Part shown: positions 43,105 through 52,217 of the stretch, one piece after another
How the letters are laid out: the number at the start of each line of letters is the position of its first letter
How positions within the stretch are numbered: the first letter of the stretch is position 1
DNA from: Flagellimonas sp. MMG031
GTDB lineage: Bacteria > Bacteroidota > Bacteroidia > Flavobacteriales > Flavobacteriaceae
DNA length: 64,000 bases
Assembly (NCBI RefSeq): GCF_040112705.1
Contig: NZ_CP157804.1
Location: 1,661,001 to 1,725,000 of the forward strand
Direction of reading: 5' to 3'
Program-made: the position numbers and the translations under genes
Notes under the pieces: model-generated
Seen by the model: only the letters and a program-made list of their open reading frames with translations
The model's database searches: none
What the model was told of the DNA's origin: nothing

Positions 43105-43476
43105 TTATTCCGATTCATCCAAAAAATCGTCCAAATCCCTTCGGTCTTTTTTGGTAGGTCTGCCAAGTCCTTTTTTCCGATAATGCTTTTTGGCAAACTG
43201 CAGCAGCTCATTGTGCTCAAAGGCATCTTTGGGAGTGGTGTCCTTTCGATAGATATCCACCAATTTGGCCCCAACACGGCTTTCAGGCAGGTCCAGTACG
43301 GTAAGCTGATAGTCGATTTGGTTTTTTCTGACCACGATCTTGTCCATAGGGTATACCTCCCGCGATGGTTTTACGGAATCACCATTCACTTTCACCTGAC
43401 CTTTCTTTACGGCGGTGGAAGCAATGTTTCTTGTTTTAAAGTATCTGGTGCACCAAAGGTACTTGTCTATTCGCAT
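43105..43476 (-). CDS. S4-domain RNA-binding protein, Hsp15-like
   Basis: 123 aa. N-terminal S4 domain MRIDKYLWCTRYFKTRNIASTAVKKGQVKVNGDSVKPSREVYPMDKIVVRKNQ, and a basic tail GLGRPTKKDRRDLDDFLDE typical of the Hsp15/RlbA group, which rescues stalled large ribosomal subunits in E. coli. Placed next to the phosphoribosyltransferase gene with 36 bases between them; probably one unit. Confidence 0.9.
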   Translation of the reverse strand: MRIDKYLWCTRYFKTRNIASTAVKKGQVKVNGDSVKPSREVYPMDKIVVRKNQIDYQLTVLDLPESRVGAKLVDIYRKDTTPKDAFEHNELLQFAKKHYRKKGLGRPTKKDRRDLDDFLDESE

Positions 43477-43553
43477 GGTCTTCGCAAATCTTTGTTAAGG
43501 GGCGGAACAAAAATAATGGAAAATTGTATCTTGCGCGCCTAATTAAAGACTTG

Positions 43554-44510
43554 ATGAGGTACGGAATTTTAGTATTTATTGGTTTTGCGGTAACACTGCT
43601 GTCCTGCAACAATGACGACGACGGAGGAATCGAACAAGTGCCGCCCAGATTATTGAGCGAGGTGTCACCAGAGGACGACGAAATCATACAAGAGTTCATG
43701 AGAACCCATTTTTACAACTATGAGGATTTTGAAACACCTCCAGAAGGGTTCAACTATAGGATTGTAATCGACACCATTGCAGGAGCCAATGCAGATAAGA
43801 GACCTTTGATAGAGGAAGACTACAAAACCTTCACCGTAAACGTGTCTTCAAGCTTTTTGGGATTGGACACCGGGGAGGAAGATATCCCACATACGCTCTA
43901 CTATATTGAGGCAAGACCCGGCGGAGGAGCGAATCCTACTTTTGCCGATTCCACCTTGGTTCGCTATCAGGGAACTTTGTTGGATGGAACCACTTTTGAT
44001 GAAAACCAAGATTTTTTGTGGCAAGAACTGCCCTTTACGGTAAGGGGCTATGCCAATGGGATTGCACAAATGAAATCAGGAACACCCGATCAGATTGTCG
44101 ATAATCCTGATGGTACCTACGGTATTTCCAATAGTAGTGTAGGAATTATTATAATGCCCTCCGGTTTGGCCTATTTCAATAACCCACCATCTTCTTTGAT
44201 TCCAAGATATGCCCCCCTTATCTTTAAAGTGGAGCTTGGACTTTTTATTGAGGATACGGATAACGATAATGATGGCGTTCCCTCCATTGAGGAAGATTTG
44301 AACGGTAATGGATATTTGTTCGACGACAACACCGATTTTGAGCAAGAGGCATTGGGCGGTCGTTTGGCGAATTTTAGGGATGCAGATGATGATGCCGATG
44401 GGGTATCCACACGAACAGAGATCACGGACGATAATGGGGAGATTCTCATCCCTTATCCAGATTCTGATGGGGATGGGATTCCGGATTACTTGGATCGTGA
44501 TTCCAACTAG
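43554..44510 (+). CDS. FKBP-like lipoprotein with calcium-binding repeats
   Basis: 318 aa from the ATG at 43554. Lipoprotein signal MRYGILVFIGFAVTLLSC, Asp-rich linker, an FKBP-type isomerase domain (STLVRYQGTLLDGTTFDENQDFLW, GYANGIAQMKSG, GIIIMPSGLAYFNNPPSSLIPRYAPLIFKVELGLF), and C-terminal thrombospondin-3-like calcium motifs (DTDNDNDGVPSIEED, DADDDADGVSTRTE, DSDGDGIPDYLDRDSN). Resembles gliding-motility-associated isomerases. Probably folds surface or periplasmic proteins. Divergent from the S4 gene. Confidence 0.9.
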   Translation: MRYGILVFIGFAVTLLSCNNDDDGGIEQVPPRLLSEVSPEDDEIIQEFMRTHFYNYEDFETPPEGFNYRIVIDTIAGANADKRPLIEEDYKTFTVNVSSSFLGLDTGEEDIPHTLYYIEARPGGGANPTFADSTLVRYQGTLLDGTTFDENQDFLWQELPFTVRGYANGIAQMKSGTPDQIVDNPDGTYGISNSSVGIIIMPSGLAYFNNPPSSLIPRYAPLIFKVELGLFIEDTDNDNDGVPSIEEDLNGNGYLFDDNTDFEQEALGGRLANFRDADDDADGVSTRTEITDDNGEILIPYPDSDGDGIPDYLDRDSN

Positions 44511-44533
44511 TCAGAACGAAAATATAGTACATA

Positions 44534-44570
44534 AAAAAATCCCCGTTGAAAGCAACGGGGATTTTTTTTT
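44534..44570. terminator. Bidirectional terminator
   Basis: Stem AAAAAATCCCCGTTG/CAACGGGGATTTTTT with a four-base loop, followed by more T. It separates the FKBP-like gene from the convergent outer-membrane protein gene. Confidence 0.9.
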
Positions 44571-44586
44571 AGATCAACATGCACTA

Positions 44587-45210
44587 TTACAATTTCAATA
44601 GTGCTGAGAAAATGATCTGTGATGGTCTCGTATCCACTCTACCAGAAACGTCGGTAATATTGTTTCCAATAAAACGGGCTTCGTTTTCAGAGAATCCTCT
44701 TTCATATCGAACGTCAAGGCCCAATCTTCCGATGTTAACTCCAACACCTACGTTTAGGCCCACGGTAAAGTCGTTTTCCACGTCTTCTACCTGCAAATCG
44801 CCCAAATCGTTGTTCAAGGTATATTGGAAGGCAGGTCCTGCAAAAATATGTAAGGGGCCAATCAATTTATAGCCCAACAACACAGGCAGGTCCAATTTGG
44901 ACACATCGTAATCCTGGGAGTTTCCGTCCACGTCATACGAACTTTTTGTTTTTGAGTACACCAATTCGGGTCTGAGGTAAATCTTTGGAAAATCCAATTT
45001 TCCCCAAAAACCAAAATGATATCCCGTTTTGCCTTCGGCGCCCTCAATAATATCCTGACCGCCATCACCGACAGAACCGATCAAATCCCCATTTTTGTTG
45101 TAAGAAAGTCCAGCCTTGATTCCAAAACCGGAGCCGCTTTGTGCCATTACAGCAGAGCCCATAAGTGCAAATGCTACTACTAGAAACGTTTTTTTCATAA
45201 GTGTGTTCAT
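44587..45210 (-). CDS. Outer-membrane beta-barrel protein
   Basis: 207 aa. Signal peptide with MKKTFLVVAFALMGSAVMAQ; the ATG at 45210 is four codons before the in-frame ATG at 45198, and either can be the start. The mature part opens GFGIKAGLSYNKNG and repeats alternating strands (FGFWGKLDFPKIYLRPELVY, HIFAGPAFQYTLN, VGVNIGRLGLDVRYERGF), ending in IIFSALLKL, as in small eight-strand porin-family barrels. Function unknown. Single gene. Confidence 0.9.
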   Translation of the reverse strand: MNTLMKKTFLVVAFALMGSAVMAQSGSGFGIKAGLSYNKNGDLIGSVGDGGQDIIEGAEGKTGYHFGFWGKLDFPKIYLRPELVYSKTKSSYDVDGNSQDYDVSKLDLPVLLGYKLIGPLHIFAGPAFQYTLNNDLGDLQVEDVENDFTVGLNVGVGVNIGRLGLDVRYERGFSENEARFIGNNITDVSGRVDTRPSQIIFSALLKL

Positions 45211-45247
45211 TTTAGAAGTTGAATATCCCCAAAAGGGATAGTTGAAA

Positions 45248-46201
45248 CTACTTACGTTTCAACACCTTTAAAACGGCCGATTCTATGGCTTTATTGTTCA
45301 AACCGTACTTCTCCATCAGCTGTTCGGGCGTTCCACTCTCCCCAAAAGTATCTTGGGTTGCCACAAACTCTTGAGGGGTAGGATGGTGCGTAGCCAGCAC
45401 TCGTGCTACACTTTCTCCGAGTCCACCTAAATAATTGTGCTCTTCGGCAGTCACCACACAACCTGTTTTTTTAACGGAATCCAAAATAGCCTTATCGTCC
45501 AACGGTTTTATAGTATGTATGTTGATGACCTCTGCGGAGATACCTTGGTTTTTCAAACTTTCTGCTGCAAGCAAAGCTTCCCAGACCAGATGACCTGTAG
45601 CAATAATGGTCACATCGGTACCTTCATTGAGCATAAGGGCCTTTCCGATTTCAAATTTCTGGTCCACTGGGGTAAAATTGGCCACTTTGGGTCGTCCAAA
45701 TCGAAGATAGACCGGTCCATGGTGCTCAGCAATCGCAATGGTAGCTGCCTTGGTTTGGTTGTAATCACATGGATTGATAACGGTCATCCCTGGCAACATT
45801 TTCATCAAACCGATATCCTCTAAAATCTGGTGGGTCGCGCCATCCTCACCCAAGGTCAAACCAGAGTGGGATGCACATATTTTCACGTTCTTATCGGAAT
45901 AGGCAATGGATTGACGGATTTGATCGTAGACACGGCCTGTGGCAAAGTTGGCAAATGTGGATGCAAAGGGTATTTTGCCTCCAATGGTCAAGCCAGCCGC
46001 AATACCCATCATATTCGCCTCGGCGATGCCCACTTGAAAGAAGCGCTCGGGATTTTCCTCGATAAACGTTTCTATTTTAAGGGAACCTACCAAATCGGCG
46101 CAAAGTGCTACCACATTTGGATTGGTTCTCCCCAATTCTGTCATTCCCGCGCCATAACCGCTACGGGTATCTTGTTTTCCTTGATCTGTATATTTTGTCA
46201 T
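45248..46201 (-). CDS. Transketolase, C-terminal subunit
   Basis: 317 aa carrying the pyrimidine-binding domain (TRSGYGAGMTELGRTNPNVVALCADLVGS, GIAEANMMGIAAGLTIGGKIPFASTFANF with the Glu that activates the cofactor) and the C-terminal domain. With the gene upstream it makes a split two-chain transketolase of the pentose phosphate pathway, common in Bacteroidota, transferring two-carbon units between sugars with thiamine diphosphate. 17 bases after the N-terminal subunit gene. Confidence 0.92.
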   Translation of the reverse strand: MTKYTDQGKQDTRSGYGAGMTELGRTNPNVVALCADLVGSLKIETFIEENPERFFQVGIAEANMMGIAAGLTIGGKIPFASTFANFATGRVYDQIRQSIAYSDKNVKICASHSGLTLGEDGATHQILEDIGLMKMLPGMTVINPCDYNQTKAATIAIAEHHGPVYLRFGRPKVANFTPVDQKFEIGKALMLNEGTDVTIIATGHLVWEALLAAESLKNQGISAEVINIHTIKPLDDKAILDSVKKTGCVVTAEEHNYLGGLGESVARVLATHHPTPQEFVATQDTFGESGTPEQLMEKYGLNNKAIESAVLKVLKRK

Positions 46202-46218
46202 TCTATCTTTTTCTATGA

Positions 46219-47064
46219 TTAGTAATCGCCTAGGGTCTCTGGGTTTTGCTCCAATGCTGTGGCCAGTTGTTCATCGTTCGGCGCTTTACCGTGCCAAGCA
46301 TGTGTGCCCATCATAAAGTCTACTCCATTGCCCATTTCGGTGGTCATCACAATACAAACCGGCTTTCCTTGTCCTGTTCTGCTTTTGGCTTCCTTTAGGC
46401 CTGCAATGACTTGTTCCAAATCGTTTCCGTTTTCTATTTCGAGTACATCCCAACCGAAAACCCGGAACTTTTCCGCAACATCACCTAGGGGAAGTACATC
46501 CTCCGTACCGCCATCAATTTGTTGGCCGTTTCTGTCCACGGTTGCAATAAGATTGTCCACTTTATTGCCGGCAGCGTACATAATGGCTTCCCAGTTTTGC
46601 CCTTCCTGTAATTCACCATCACCGTGTAAACTGAATACCAAATGGTCATCTCCGTTCAGTTTTTTGGCCAGAGCGGCACCAATGGCTACGGACATGCCCT
46701 GTCCCAAAGAACCGGATGCTACGCGAACCCCTGGTAAACCTTCGTGCGTGGTGGGATGGCCCTGTAATCTGGAATTAATCAGCCTAAAAGTGTTCAATTC
46801 CTCCAATGGGAAATAACCTCTTCGAGCTAAAACACTATAAAAAACGGGCGAAATGTGACCATTGGACAGGAAAAAGACATCTTCCCCGATTCCGTCCATA
46901 TCAAACCCATCCTTTAACTCCATAATTTCGTTGTAGAGTGCTACAAAAAACTCGGTACAGCCCAAAGATCCTCCCGGGTGTCCCGAATTTACGTTATGGA
47001 CCATTCGTAAAATGTCCCTTCTTACCTGTACGACCAGGTCTTGTAATTCTTGCGTATTCGGCAT
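46219..47064 (-). CDS. Transketolase, N-terminal subunit
   Basis: 281 aa, the thiamine-diphosphate (PP) domain. NSGHPGGSLGCTEFFVALY near the start, GQGMSVAIGAALAKK, and the metal/diphosphate motif GDGELQEGQNWEA ending near NRNGQQIDGG. The partner half is the next gene. Splitting matches the DXS/transketolase heterodimer layout rather than a broken gene, because both halves have normal starts and stops. Confidence 0.93.
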   Translation of the reverse strand: MPNTQELQDLVVQVRRDILRMVHNVNSGHPGGSLGCTEFFVALYNEIMELKDGFDMDGIGEDVFFLSNGHISPVFYSVLARRGYFPLEELNTFRLINSRLQGHPTTHEGLPGVRVASGSLGQGMSVAIGAALAKKLNGDDHLVFSLHGDGELQEGQNWEAIMYAAGNKVDNLIATVDRNGQQIDGGTEDVLPLGDVAEKFRVFGWDVLEIENGNDLEQVIAGLKEAKSRTGQGKPVCIVMTTEMGNGVDFMMGTHAWHGKAPNDEQLATALEQNPETLGDY

Positions 47065-47195
47065 GGTGTCTTATATATTTAGATATCAAATGTAATGGCA
47101 TTATTCGTCTAAAACAAGTTTGGCAATGAAGCCTTTAGGTCACTTGCTTCCAGAAACTTTATTTTTTTGTTAAGGATTGGCCAAACCGAGTTAAT

Positions 47196-47203
47196 TATAT
47201 TTG
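47196..47203 (+). promoter_or_regulatory. -7 box of tgt
   Basis: TATATTTG, an exact TAnnTTTG, 18 bases before the start codon of tgt. A TTG is present at 47177-47179 but spacing is 16, slightly short. Confidence 0.5.
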
Positions 47204-47221
47204 CGGTTCTAAAACGAACAA

Positions 47222-48352
47222 TTGGAATTTACCTTAACACAAAAGGACGGAAAAACCAAGGCAAGGGCCGGGGAAGTGCTTACGGACAATGGTACCATAC
47301 AAACCCCGATCTTTATGCCCGTGGGTACGGTTGCCTCTGTAAAAGGGGTGCATCAGCGGGAGCTAAAGGAGGAAATAAATCCGGATATTATTTTAGGAAA
47401 TACGTATCACCTGTACCTCAGGCCTGGCACTGGGATTCTGGAAGAAGCTGGCGGACTCCATCAATTTATGGGGTGGGACCGTCCTATTTTGACCGACAGC
47501 GGGGGGTATCAGGTATATTCACTTTCCGATAACAGAAAAATTAAGGAGGAGGGCGTTAAGTTCAAGTCCCATATTGATGGCTCCCTGCACGTATTTACCC
47601 CTGAAAATGTGATGGAAATACAGCGCACCATAGGTGCGGATATCATCATGGCTTTTGATGAGTGTACGCCGTATCCTTGCGATTACCAATATGCAAAGCG
47701 TTCCATGCACCTTACCCATAGATGGCTGGACAGATGTATCGATCATTTGGAAAAACTTCCATTCAAATACGGCTATTCCCAAAGCTTTTTCCCCATTGTT
47801 CAAGGGTCTACCTACAAAGATTTAAGGAAACAATCGGCGGAATATATTGCATCCGTAGAGGCTGAAGGTAATGCCATTGGTGGACTTTCCACGGGAGAGC
47901 CTGCCGAGGAGATGTACGAAATGGCCGAGATAGTTTGCGATATATTGCCAGAGGACAAGCCCAGATATCTTATGGGGGTAGGAACACCCATCAATATTTT
48001 GGAGAACATTGCCCTTGGAGTGGATATGTTCGATTGTGTAATGCCCACTCGAAATGCACGCAATGGCATGTTGTTCACAGCGCACGGCACCATCAACATC
48101 AAAAACAAAAAATGGGAAAACGATTTTTCTCCCATCGACGAAATGGACATCACCTTTGTGGATACCGAGTATTCGAAAGCTTACTTGCGACATTTATTTG
48201 CAGCCAACGAGTATTTGGGCAAGCAGATTGCCACCATCCATAACCTGGGCTTTTATTTGTGGTTGGTGCGTACGGCAAGAGAACGTATTTTAGCCGGAGA
48301 TTTCTTGGAGTGGAAGACCATGATGGTGAACCAAATGGATAAACGACTGTAA
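47222..48352 (+). CDS. tgt: Queuine tRNA-ribosyltransferase without the zinc cysteines
   Basis: 376 aa. Exchanges G34 for preQ1 in tRNAs with GUN anticodons. The start must be TTG at 47222: a stop codon lies only four codons upstream (47210-47212), and the homologous N-terminus (EFTLTQKDGKTKARAG) begins here. Core motifs: TDSGGYQVYSLSDNRKIKEEGVKFKSHIDGS, GGLSTGEPAEEMYEM, and the nucleophile-region FDCVMPTRNARNG. The C-terminal zinc motif of classical TGT (CxCxxC then His) is replaced by EMDITFVDTEYSKAYLRHL with no cysteine, so the structural zinc site is absent. The downstream permease start overlaps its stop by one base. Confidence 0.93.
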   Translation: MEFTLTQKDGKTKARAGEVLTDNGTIQTPIFMPVGTVASVKGVHQRELKEEINPDIILGNTYHLYLRPGTGILEEAGGLHQFMGWDRPILTDSGGYQVYSLSDNRKIKEEGVKFKSHIDGSLHVFTPENVMEIQRTIGADIIMAFDECTPYPCDYQYAKRSMHLTHRWLDRCIDHLEKLPFKYGYSQSFFPIVQGSTYKDLRKQSAEYIASVEAEGNAIGGLSTGEPAEEMYEMAEIVCDILPEDKPRYLMGVGTPINILENIALGVDMFDCVMPTRNARNGMLFTAHGTINIKNKKWENDFSPIDEMDITFVDTEYSKAYLRHLFAANEYLGKQIATIHNLGFYLWLVRTARERILAGDFLEWKTMMVNQMDKRL

Positions 48353-49434
48353 TGCTTACCATACTCGATAGATACATCCTTAAACGCTACCTCATTACCT
48401 TTATGGGGATGCTCCTGTTGTTCGTGCCCATTGGGATTATGGCCAACTTAGCGGAGAAAATTGGGAAAATCATTGATAACGAGGCCCCTTTGGCAGAGGT
48501 CATTGTGTTTTACGGCAACTTTACTTTAGTAATCGGAAACTTGTTGTTGCCCATCTTTTTGTTTCTATCGATTATATTTTTTACCTCCAAATTGGCCAGT
48601 AATACCGAAATCGTTGCGATTTTGAGCAGCGGCGTCTCCTTTTGGCGGTTTTTGAGACCTTATTTTGTAGGTGCAACCCTAGTGGCCATTCTGATTTTTA
48701 TGATGGGGATGTTTATTGTGCCACATGCCAGTATTGGTTTCAATGAGTTTGAGTACAAATACTTTAAAAAAGGGAAGCGCGACCGTGTAACGGAAAATAT
48801 CTTCAACCAATTGAACGAACGGGATTACATCTACGTAAGCAGTTTTGATCCCAACCGTCAAATCGGGTATAATTTTACCTACGAGCATTTTGATTCCATA
48901 GGCAAACTCGACTATAAGATTTCCGCTAGCAACATCCGGTGGGTAAAGGATGATAGCCTTTACAGGTTGACGAACTACGAAAAACGCACCTTGCGCAACG
49001 AAATCGAATATATCGAGGCCAAAAGGCGATTGGATACCATCTTTTCATTTCAGATTGATGATCTTACCCCAGTTTCTTACGTGGCCGAGACCAAAAACCT
49101 TTTTGAACTTAACGATTTTATTGAAGATCAGCGAAAAAAGGGTGCCTCCAATATCAATGCTTACGTGCTGGTGAAGTACAAACGGTGGGCACTTCCCATT
49201 GCAGCTTTTATCCTTACTGTAATTGCCGTAGCTGTTTCTTCCATGAAACGAAGGGGCGGTATGGGGCTCAATTTGGCCTTTGGTATCGGGGTGGCCTTTG
49301 TATACATCTTTTTCGACAAGGTTTTTGGGACATTGGCGGAGCAATCTGGTTTTTCACCGCTATTGGCCGTGGTGATACCCAACCTTCTTTTTGGCGTTTT
49401 TGCCGTTTACATGCTCATGAAAGCCAAGCGCTAA
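48352..49434 (+). CDS. LptF/LptG-family permease
   Basis: 360 aa. Six transmembrane helices in a 3+3 arrangement around a periplasmic beta-jellyroll region (about 110-260). The opening MLTILDRYILKRYLITFMGMLLLFVPIG and the C-terminal RGGMGLNLAFGIGVAFVYIFFDKVF are typical of YjgP/YjgQ (LptF/G). It would extract lipopolysaccharide from the inner membrane with LptB/LptC. Which of F or G cannot be told by eye. Overlaps tgt by one base. Confidence 0.92.
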   Translation: MLTILDRYILKRYLITFMGMLLLFVPIGIMANLAEKIGKIIDNEAPLAEVIVFYGNFTLVIGNLLLPIFLFLSIIFFTSKLASNTEIVAILSSGVSFWRFLRPYFVGATLVAILIFMMGMFIVPHASIGFNEFEYKYFKKGKRDRVTENIFNQLNERDYIYVSSFDPNRQIGYNFTYEHFDSIGKLDYKISASNIRWVKDDSLYRLTNYEKRTLRNEIEYIEAKRRLDTIFSFQIDDLTPVSYVAETKNLFELNDFIEDQRKKGASNINAYVLVKYKRWALPIAAFILTVIAVAVSSMKRRGGMGLNLAFGIGVAFVYIFFDKVFGTLAEQSGFSPLLAVVIPNLLFGVFAVYMLMKAKR

Positions 49435-49505
49435 TCTGTCCAAAATAGTGTATATTGTTGACGTTAAAAGACTTGTATATTTCAGGTGAGTATGCCATAA
49501 TGTTA

Positions 49506-49513
49506 TATATTTG
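49506..49513 (+). promoter_or_regulatory. -7 box ahead of accA
   Basis: TATATTTG, an exact TAnnTTTG, 35 bases before the accA ATG. No clear TTG partner. Confidence 0.45.
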
Positions 49514-49548
49514 TCCCCATTGTTTTTCGTGAAAATAAAAGACTTCCC

Positions 49549-50502
49549 ATGGAATATCTAGAATTTGAACTCCCCATCAAAGAACTTGAAGAGCAACTTC
49601 AAAAATGTATGGTGATCGGGGAAGAAAGTGATGTAGACGTTACCGAAACCTGCTCGCAAATCGAGAAAAAGCTCGAAAAGACCCGAAAGGATATTTACCA
49701 AAATCTCACGGCCTGGCAAAGGGTGCAACTGTCAAGGCACCCCAGTAGACCCTATACCATGGACTACATCAATGCCATTTGCGGGGATACCTTTTTGGAG
49801 CTTCATGGGGATAGAAATGTAAAGGATGACAAGGCCATGGTGGGCGGATTGGGAAAAATCGGCGACCAGAGCTATATGTTCATTGGGCAGCAAAAGGGCT
49901 ACAACACCAAAACCCGCCAGTACCGAAATTTTGGTATGGCGAATCCCGAGGGATATAGGAAAGCATTGCGTTTGATGAAATCTGCCGAGAAGTTCAAGAT
50001 TCCAGTAGTGTGCTTTGTGGACACTCCCGGTGCTTATCCCGGCATTGAGGCGGAAGAGCGCGGACAAGGTGAGGCCATTGCCAGAAATATCTTGGAAATG
50101 ACCCGTCTTAAGGTTCCGATCATTGTTATCATTATTGGGGAAGGAGCTTCTGGAGGTGCTTTGGGCATTGGAGTCGGGGACAAGGTGTTGATGTTGGAAA
50201 ACACATGGTATTCCGTAATCTCCCCAGAATCCTGCTCATCCATTCTTTGGAGAAGCTGGGAATACAAGGAACAGGCTGCAGAAGCCCTCAAATTGACCGC
50301 CACCGATATGAAGAAGCAAGGGTTGGTCGATGAAATCGTGAAGGAGCCCCTTGGTGGAGCCCATTCGAACCGACAAAAGACCTTTGAGACCGTTGCGGAC
50401 AAAATTTCTTCCCATTACGAAGAACTCAAAAAGTTATCACCAAAAGAATTGGTGAAAACCCGTATGGATAAATACGCCAACATGGGTGTTTTCAGCGAAT
50501 AA
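49549..50502 (+). CDS. accA: Acetyl-CoA carboxylase carboxyltransferase subunit alpha
   Basis: 317 aa, standard length. Together with AccD it moves the carboxyl group from biotin to acetyl-CoA for fatty-acid synthesis. Motifs: [66 protein letters not shown] and [32 protein letters not shown]. Single gene with own promoter-like box and a terminator-like stem after it. Confidence 0.96.
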   Translation: MEYLEFELPIKELEEQLQKCMVIGEESDVDVTETCSQIEKKLEKTRKDIYQNLTAWQRVQLSRHPSRPYTMDYINAICGDTFLELHGDRNVKDDKAMVGGLGKIGDQSYMFIGQQKGYNTKTRQYRNFGMANPEGYRKALRLMKSAEKFKIPVVCFVDTPGAYPGIEAEERGQGEAIARNILEMTRLKVPIIVIIIGEGASGGALGIGVGDKVLMLENTWYSVISPESCSSILWRSWEYKEQAAEALKLTATDMKKQGLVDEIVKEPLGGAHSNRQKTFETVADKISSHYEELKKLSPKELVKTRMDKYANMGVFSE

Positions 50503-50512
50503 ATCTTGTTTT

Positions 50513-50558
50513 TCGGGGACTTATCTTTTTTGTTAGGTAATATCCCCGATTTTTTTTA
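50513..50558 (+). terminator. Terminator-like stem after accA
   Basis: TCGGGGA (50513-50519) pairs with TCCCCGA (50543-50549) across a 23-base loop and is followed by eight T. Confidence 0.65.
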
Positions 50559-50560
50559 TG

Positions 50561-50589
50561 TTATCAACAGGTATTTTAAGTTATCAACA
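50561..50589 (+). repeat. Pair of DnaA-box-like repeats upstream of dnaB
   Basis: TTATCAACA at 50561-50569 and again at 50581-50589, exactly 20 bases apart. Each is one mismatch from the DnaA box TTATCCACA. CAGGTA just after the first copy is complementary to TACCTG at about 50604-50609. A regulatory role for dnaB is possible; no origin hallmarks accompany it. Confidence 0.4.
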
Positions 50590-50656
50590 TTTAAATTGTT
50601 GAGTACCTGTGGAAATCACATCCGTCAAAATTAAAGTTAACTAAAGGTTAATTAGC

Positions 50657-50664
50657 TACTTTCG
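50657..50664 (+). promoter_or_regulatory. -7 box-like element of dnaB
   Basis: TACTTTCG matches TAnnTTTG except for one base and ends five bases before the dnaB ATG, which would give a nearly leaderless message. Confidence 0.35.
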
Positions 50665-50669
50665 CATTC

Positions 50670-52217
50670 ATGGAAAAACCTAGCCCCATTGTTGGACATC
50701 GCGTGGACAAATCCACCCTTATCAATTTGGAGAAGGGAAAAATACCACCTCAAGCAGTTGATTTAGAGGAGGTTGTATTGGGTGCGATGATGATTGACAA
50801 AAAAGGGGTGGATGAGGTCATCGATATTCTTCATCCAGATGTTTTCTACAAGGATTCCCACAAATATATTTACGAAGCCATCTTTAAATTGTTCGAATCT
50901 TCCGAACCGGTGGATTTATTAACCGTTTCGGCCCAATTGAAGAAAGATGGTAAGCTGGAAGCGGTAGGAGGTGATTTTTACCTGATAAAACTGACCCAAA
51001 AAGTAGCCTCTTCGGCGCATATTGAGTTTCACGCAAGAATCATACTCCAAAAATACATTCAAAGAAGTCTGATCAAGATTTCTAACGATATCATTGAGGA
51101 GGCCTACAGTGATGCTACCGATGTTTTTGACCTTCTGGATAATGCAGAGGCCAAATTGTACGAAGTCACCCAAGGAAACCTTAAACGTTCGGCCGAAACC
51201 GCCCAAAATTTGGTGATACAGGCCAAAAAACGAATCGAGGAGATTTCCAACAAGGAGGGGTTGAGTGGAATCCCCTCCGGTTTTGATAAATTGGACAAGT
51301 TGACCTCTGGATGGCAGCCCAGTGATTTGATCATTGTGGCAGCACGTCCCGGTATGGGTAAAACGGCCTTGACCCTATCCATGGCGAGGAACATTGCGGT
51401 GAATTCAGAAATTCCCGTTGCCTTTTTCTCCTTGGAGATGTCATCCGTGCAGTTGATTACCCGTTTGATTTCTTCCGAAACGGGCTTGTCTTCCGAAAAG
51501 TTACGGACCGGTAAGCTGGAAAAGCATGAGTGGGAACAGCTCAATGTAAAAGTAAAGACGCTGGAAAAGGCACCGCTTTTCATTGATGACACACCATCGC
51601 TATCCATTTTTGATTTGAGGGCAAAGGCCAGACGATTGGCATCCCAACACGGTATCAAGTTGATTATCATTGACTATTTGCAGTTGATGACCGCTGGTGG
51701 AAGCCAAAAAGGAGGGAACCGTGAACAGGAAATCTCCACCATCTCCAGAAACTTAAAAGCATTGGCGAAGGAACTCAATGTTCCCGTGATTGCCCTATCC
51801 CAGTTATCAAGGGCCGTGGAGACAAGAGGTGGCAGTAAACGACCCATTCTTTCCGATTTGAGGGAATCTGGTGCTATTGAGCAGGACGCGGATATCGTTT
51901 CCTTTATTTACAGGCCGGAATATTATAAAATTGACGAGTGGGACGATGAGGAGCGCACCCCGACCCAAGGTCAAGCTGAGTTTATTGTGGCCAAACACCG
52001 TAATGGAGGTTTAGAAAATATTAGGTTAAAATTTGTGGGTGCTCTGGGTAAATTTGATAACTTGGATGACTTTGATTCCCCATTCGAATTCCAATCGAAG
52101 ATGAATGCGGATGAAGAAAATCCCTTTGCAACGCCAAATTATCCGAGTGCGGATGATGCTTTTGGCAGCGCAATGAACAGTGACGATGACCCAGATGATA
52201 ATGACGTACCTTTTTAA
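50670..52217 (+). CDS. dnaB: Replicative DNA helicase DnaB
   Basis: 515 aa hexameric 5'-3' helicase of the replisome. N-terminal domain KIPPQAVDLEEVVLGAMMID; RecA-like core with Walker A AARPGMGKTALTLSMA, SLEMSSVQLITRLIS, Walker B LIIIDYLQLM, QLSRAVETRGGSKRPILSDLRESGAIEQDAD, and AKHRNGGLENIRLKFVG near the end. The C-terminal tail is acidic (about 30 residues, DDDPDDNDVPF), which recalls SSB-tail-like ends that bind partner proteins, but that parallel is inference. The gene overlaps the next start by 17 bases. Confidence 0.96.
   Translation: MEKPSPIVGHRVDKSTLINLEKGKIPPQAVDLEEVVLGAMMIDKKGVDEVIDILHPDVFYKDSHKYIYEAIFKLFESSEPVDLLTVSAQLKKDGKLEAVGGDFYLIKLTQKVASSAHIEFHARIILQKYIQRSLIKISNDIIEEAYSDATDVFDLLDNAEAKLYEVTQGNLKRSAETAQNLVIQAKKRIEEISNKEGLSGIPSGFDKLDKLTSGWQPSDLIIVAARPGMGKTALTLSMARNIAVNSEIPVAFFSLEMSSVQLITRLISSETGLSSEKLRTGKLEKHEWEQLNVKVKTLEKAPLFIDDTPSLSIFDLRAKARRLASQHGIKLIIIDYLQLMTAGGSQKGGNREQEISTISRNLKALAKELNVPVIALSQLSRAVETRGGSKRPILSDLRESGAIEQDADIVSFIYRPEYYKIDEWDDEERTPTQGQAEFIVAKHRNGGLENIRLKFVGALGKFDNLDDFDSPFEFQSKMNADEENPFATPNYPSADDAFGSAMNSDDDPDDNDVPF

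Noticed and set aside
45248..47064. Frameshifted transketolase
   Set aside because: The two halves have proper starts, stops and a 17-base gap at a domain border; split transketolase is normal in this phylum.
50503..50669. Replication origin upstream of dnaB
   Set aside because: Only two imperfect DnaA-like boxes, no dnaA/dnaN neighbours and no AT-rich unwinding block beyond the local background.
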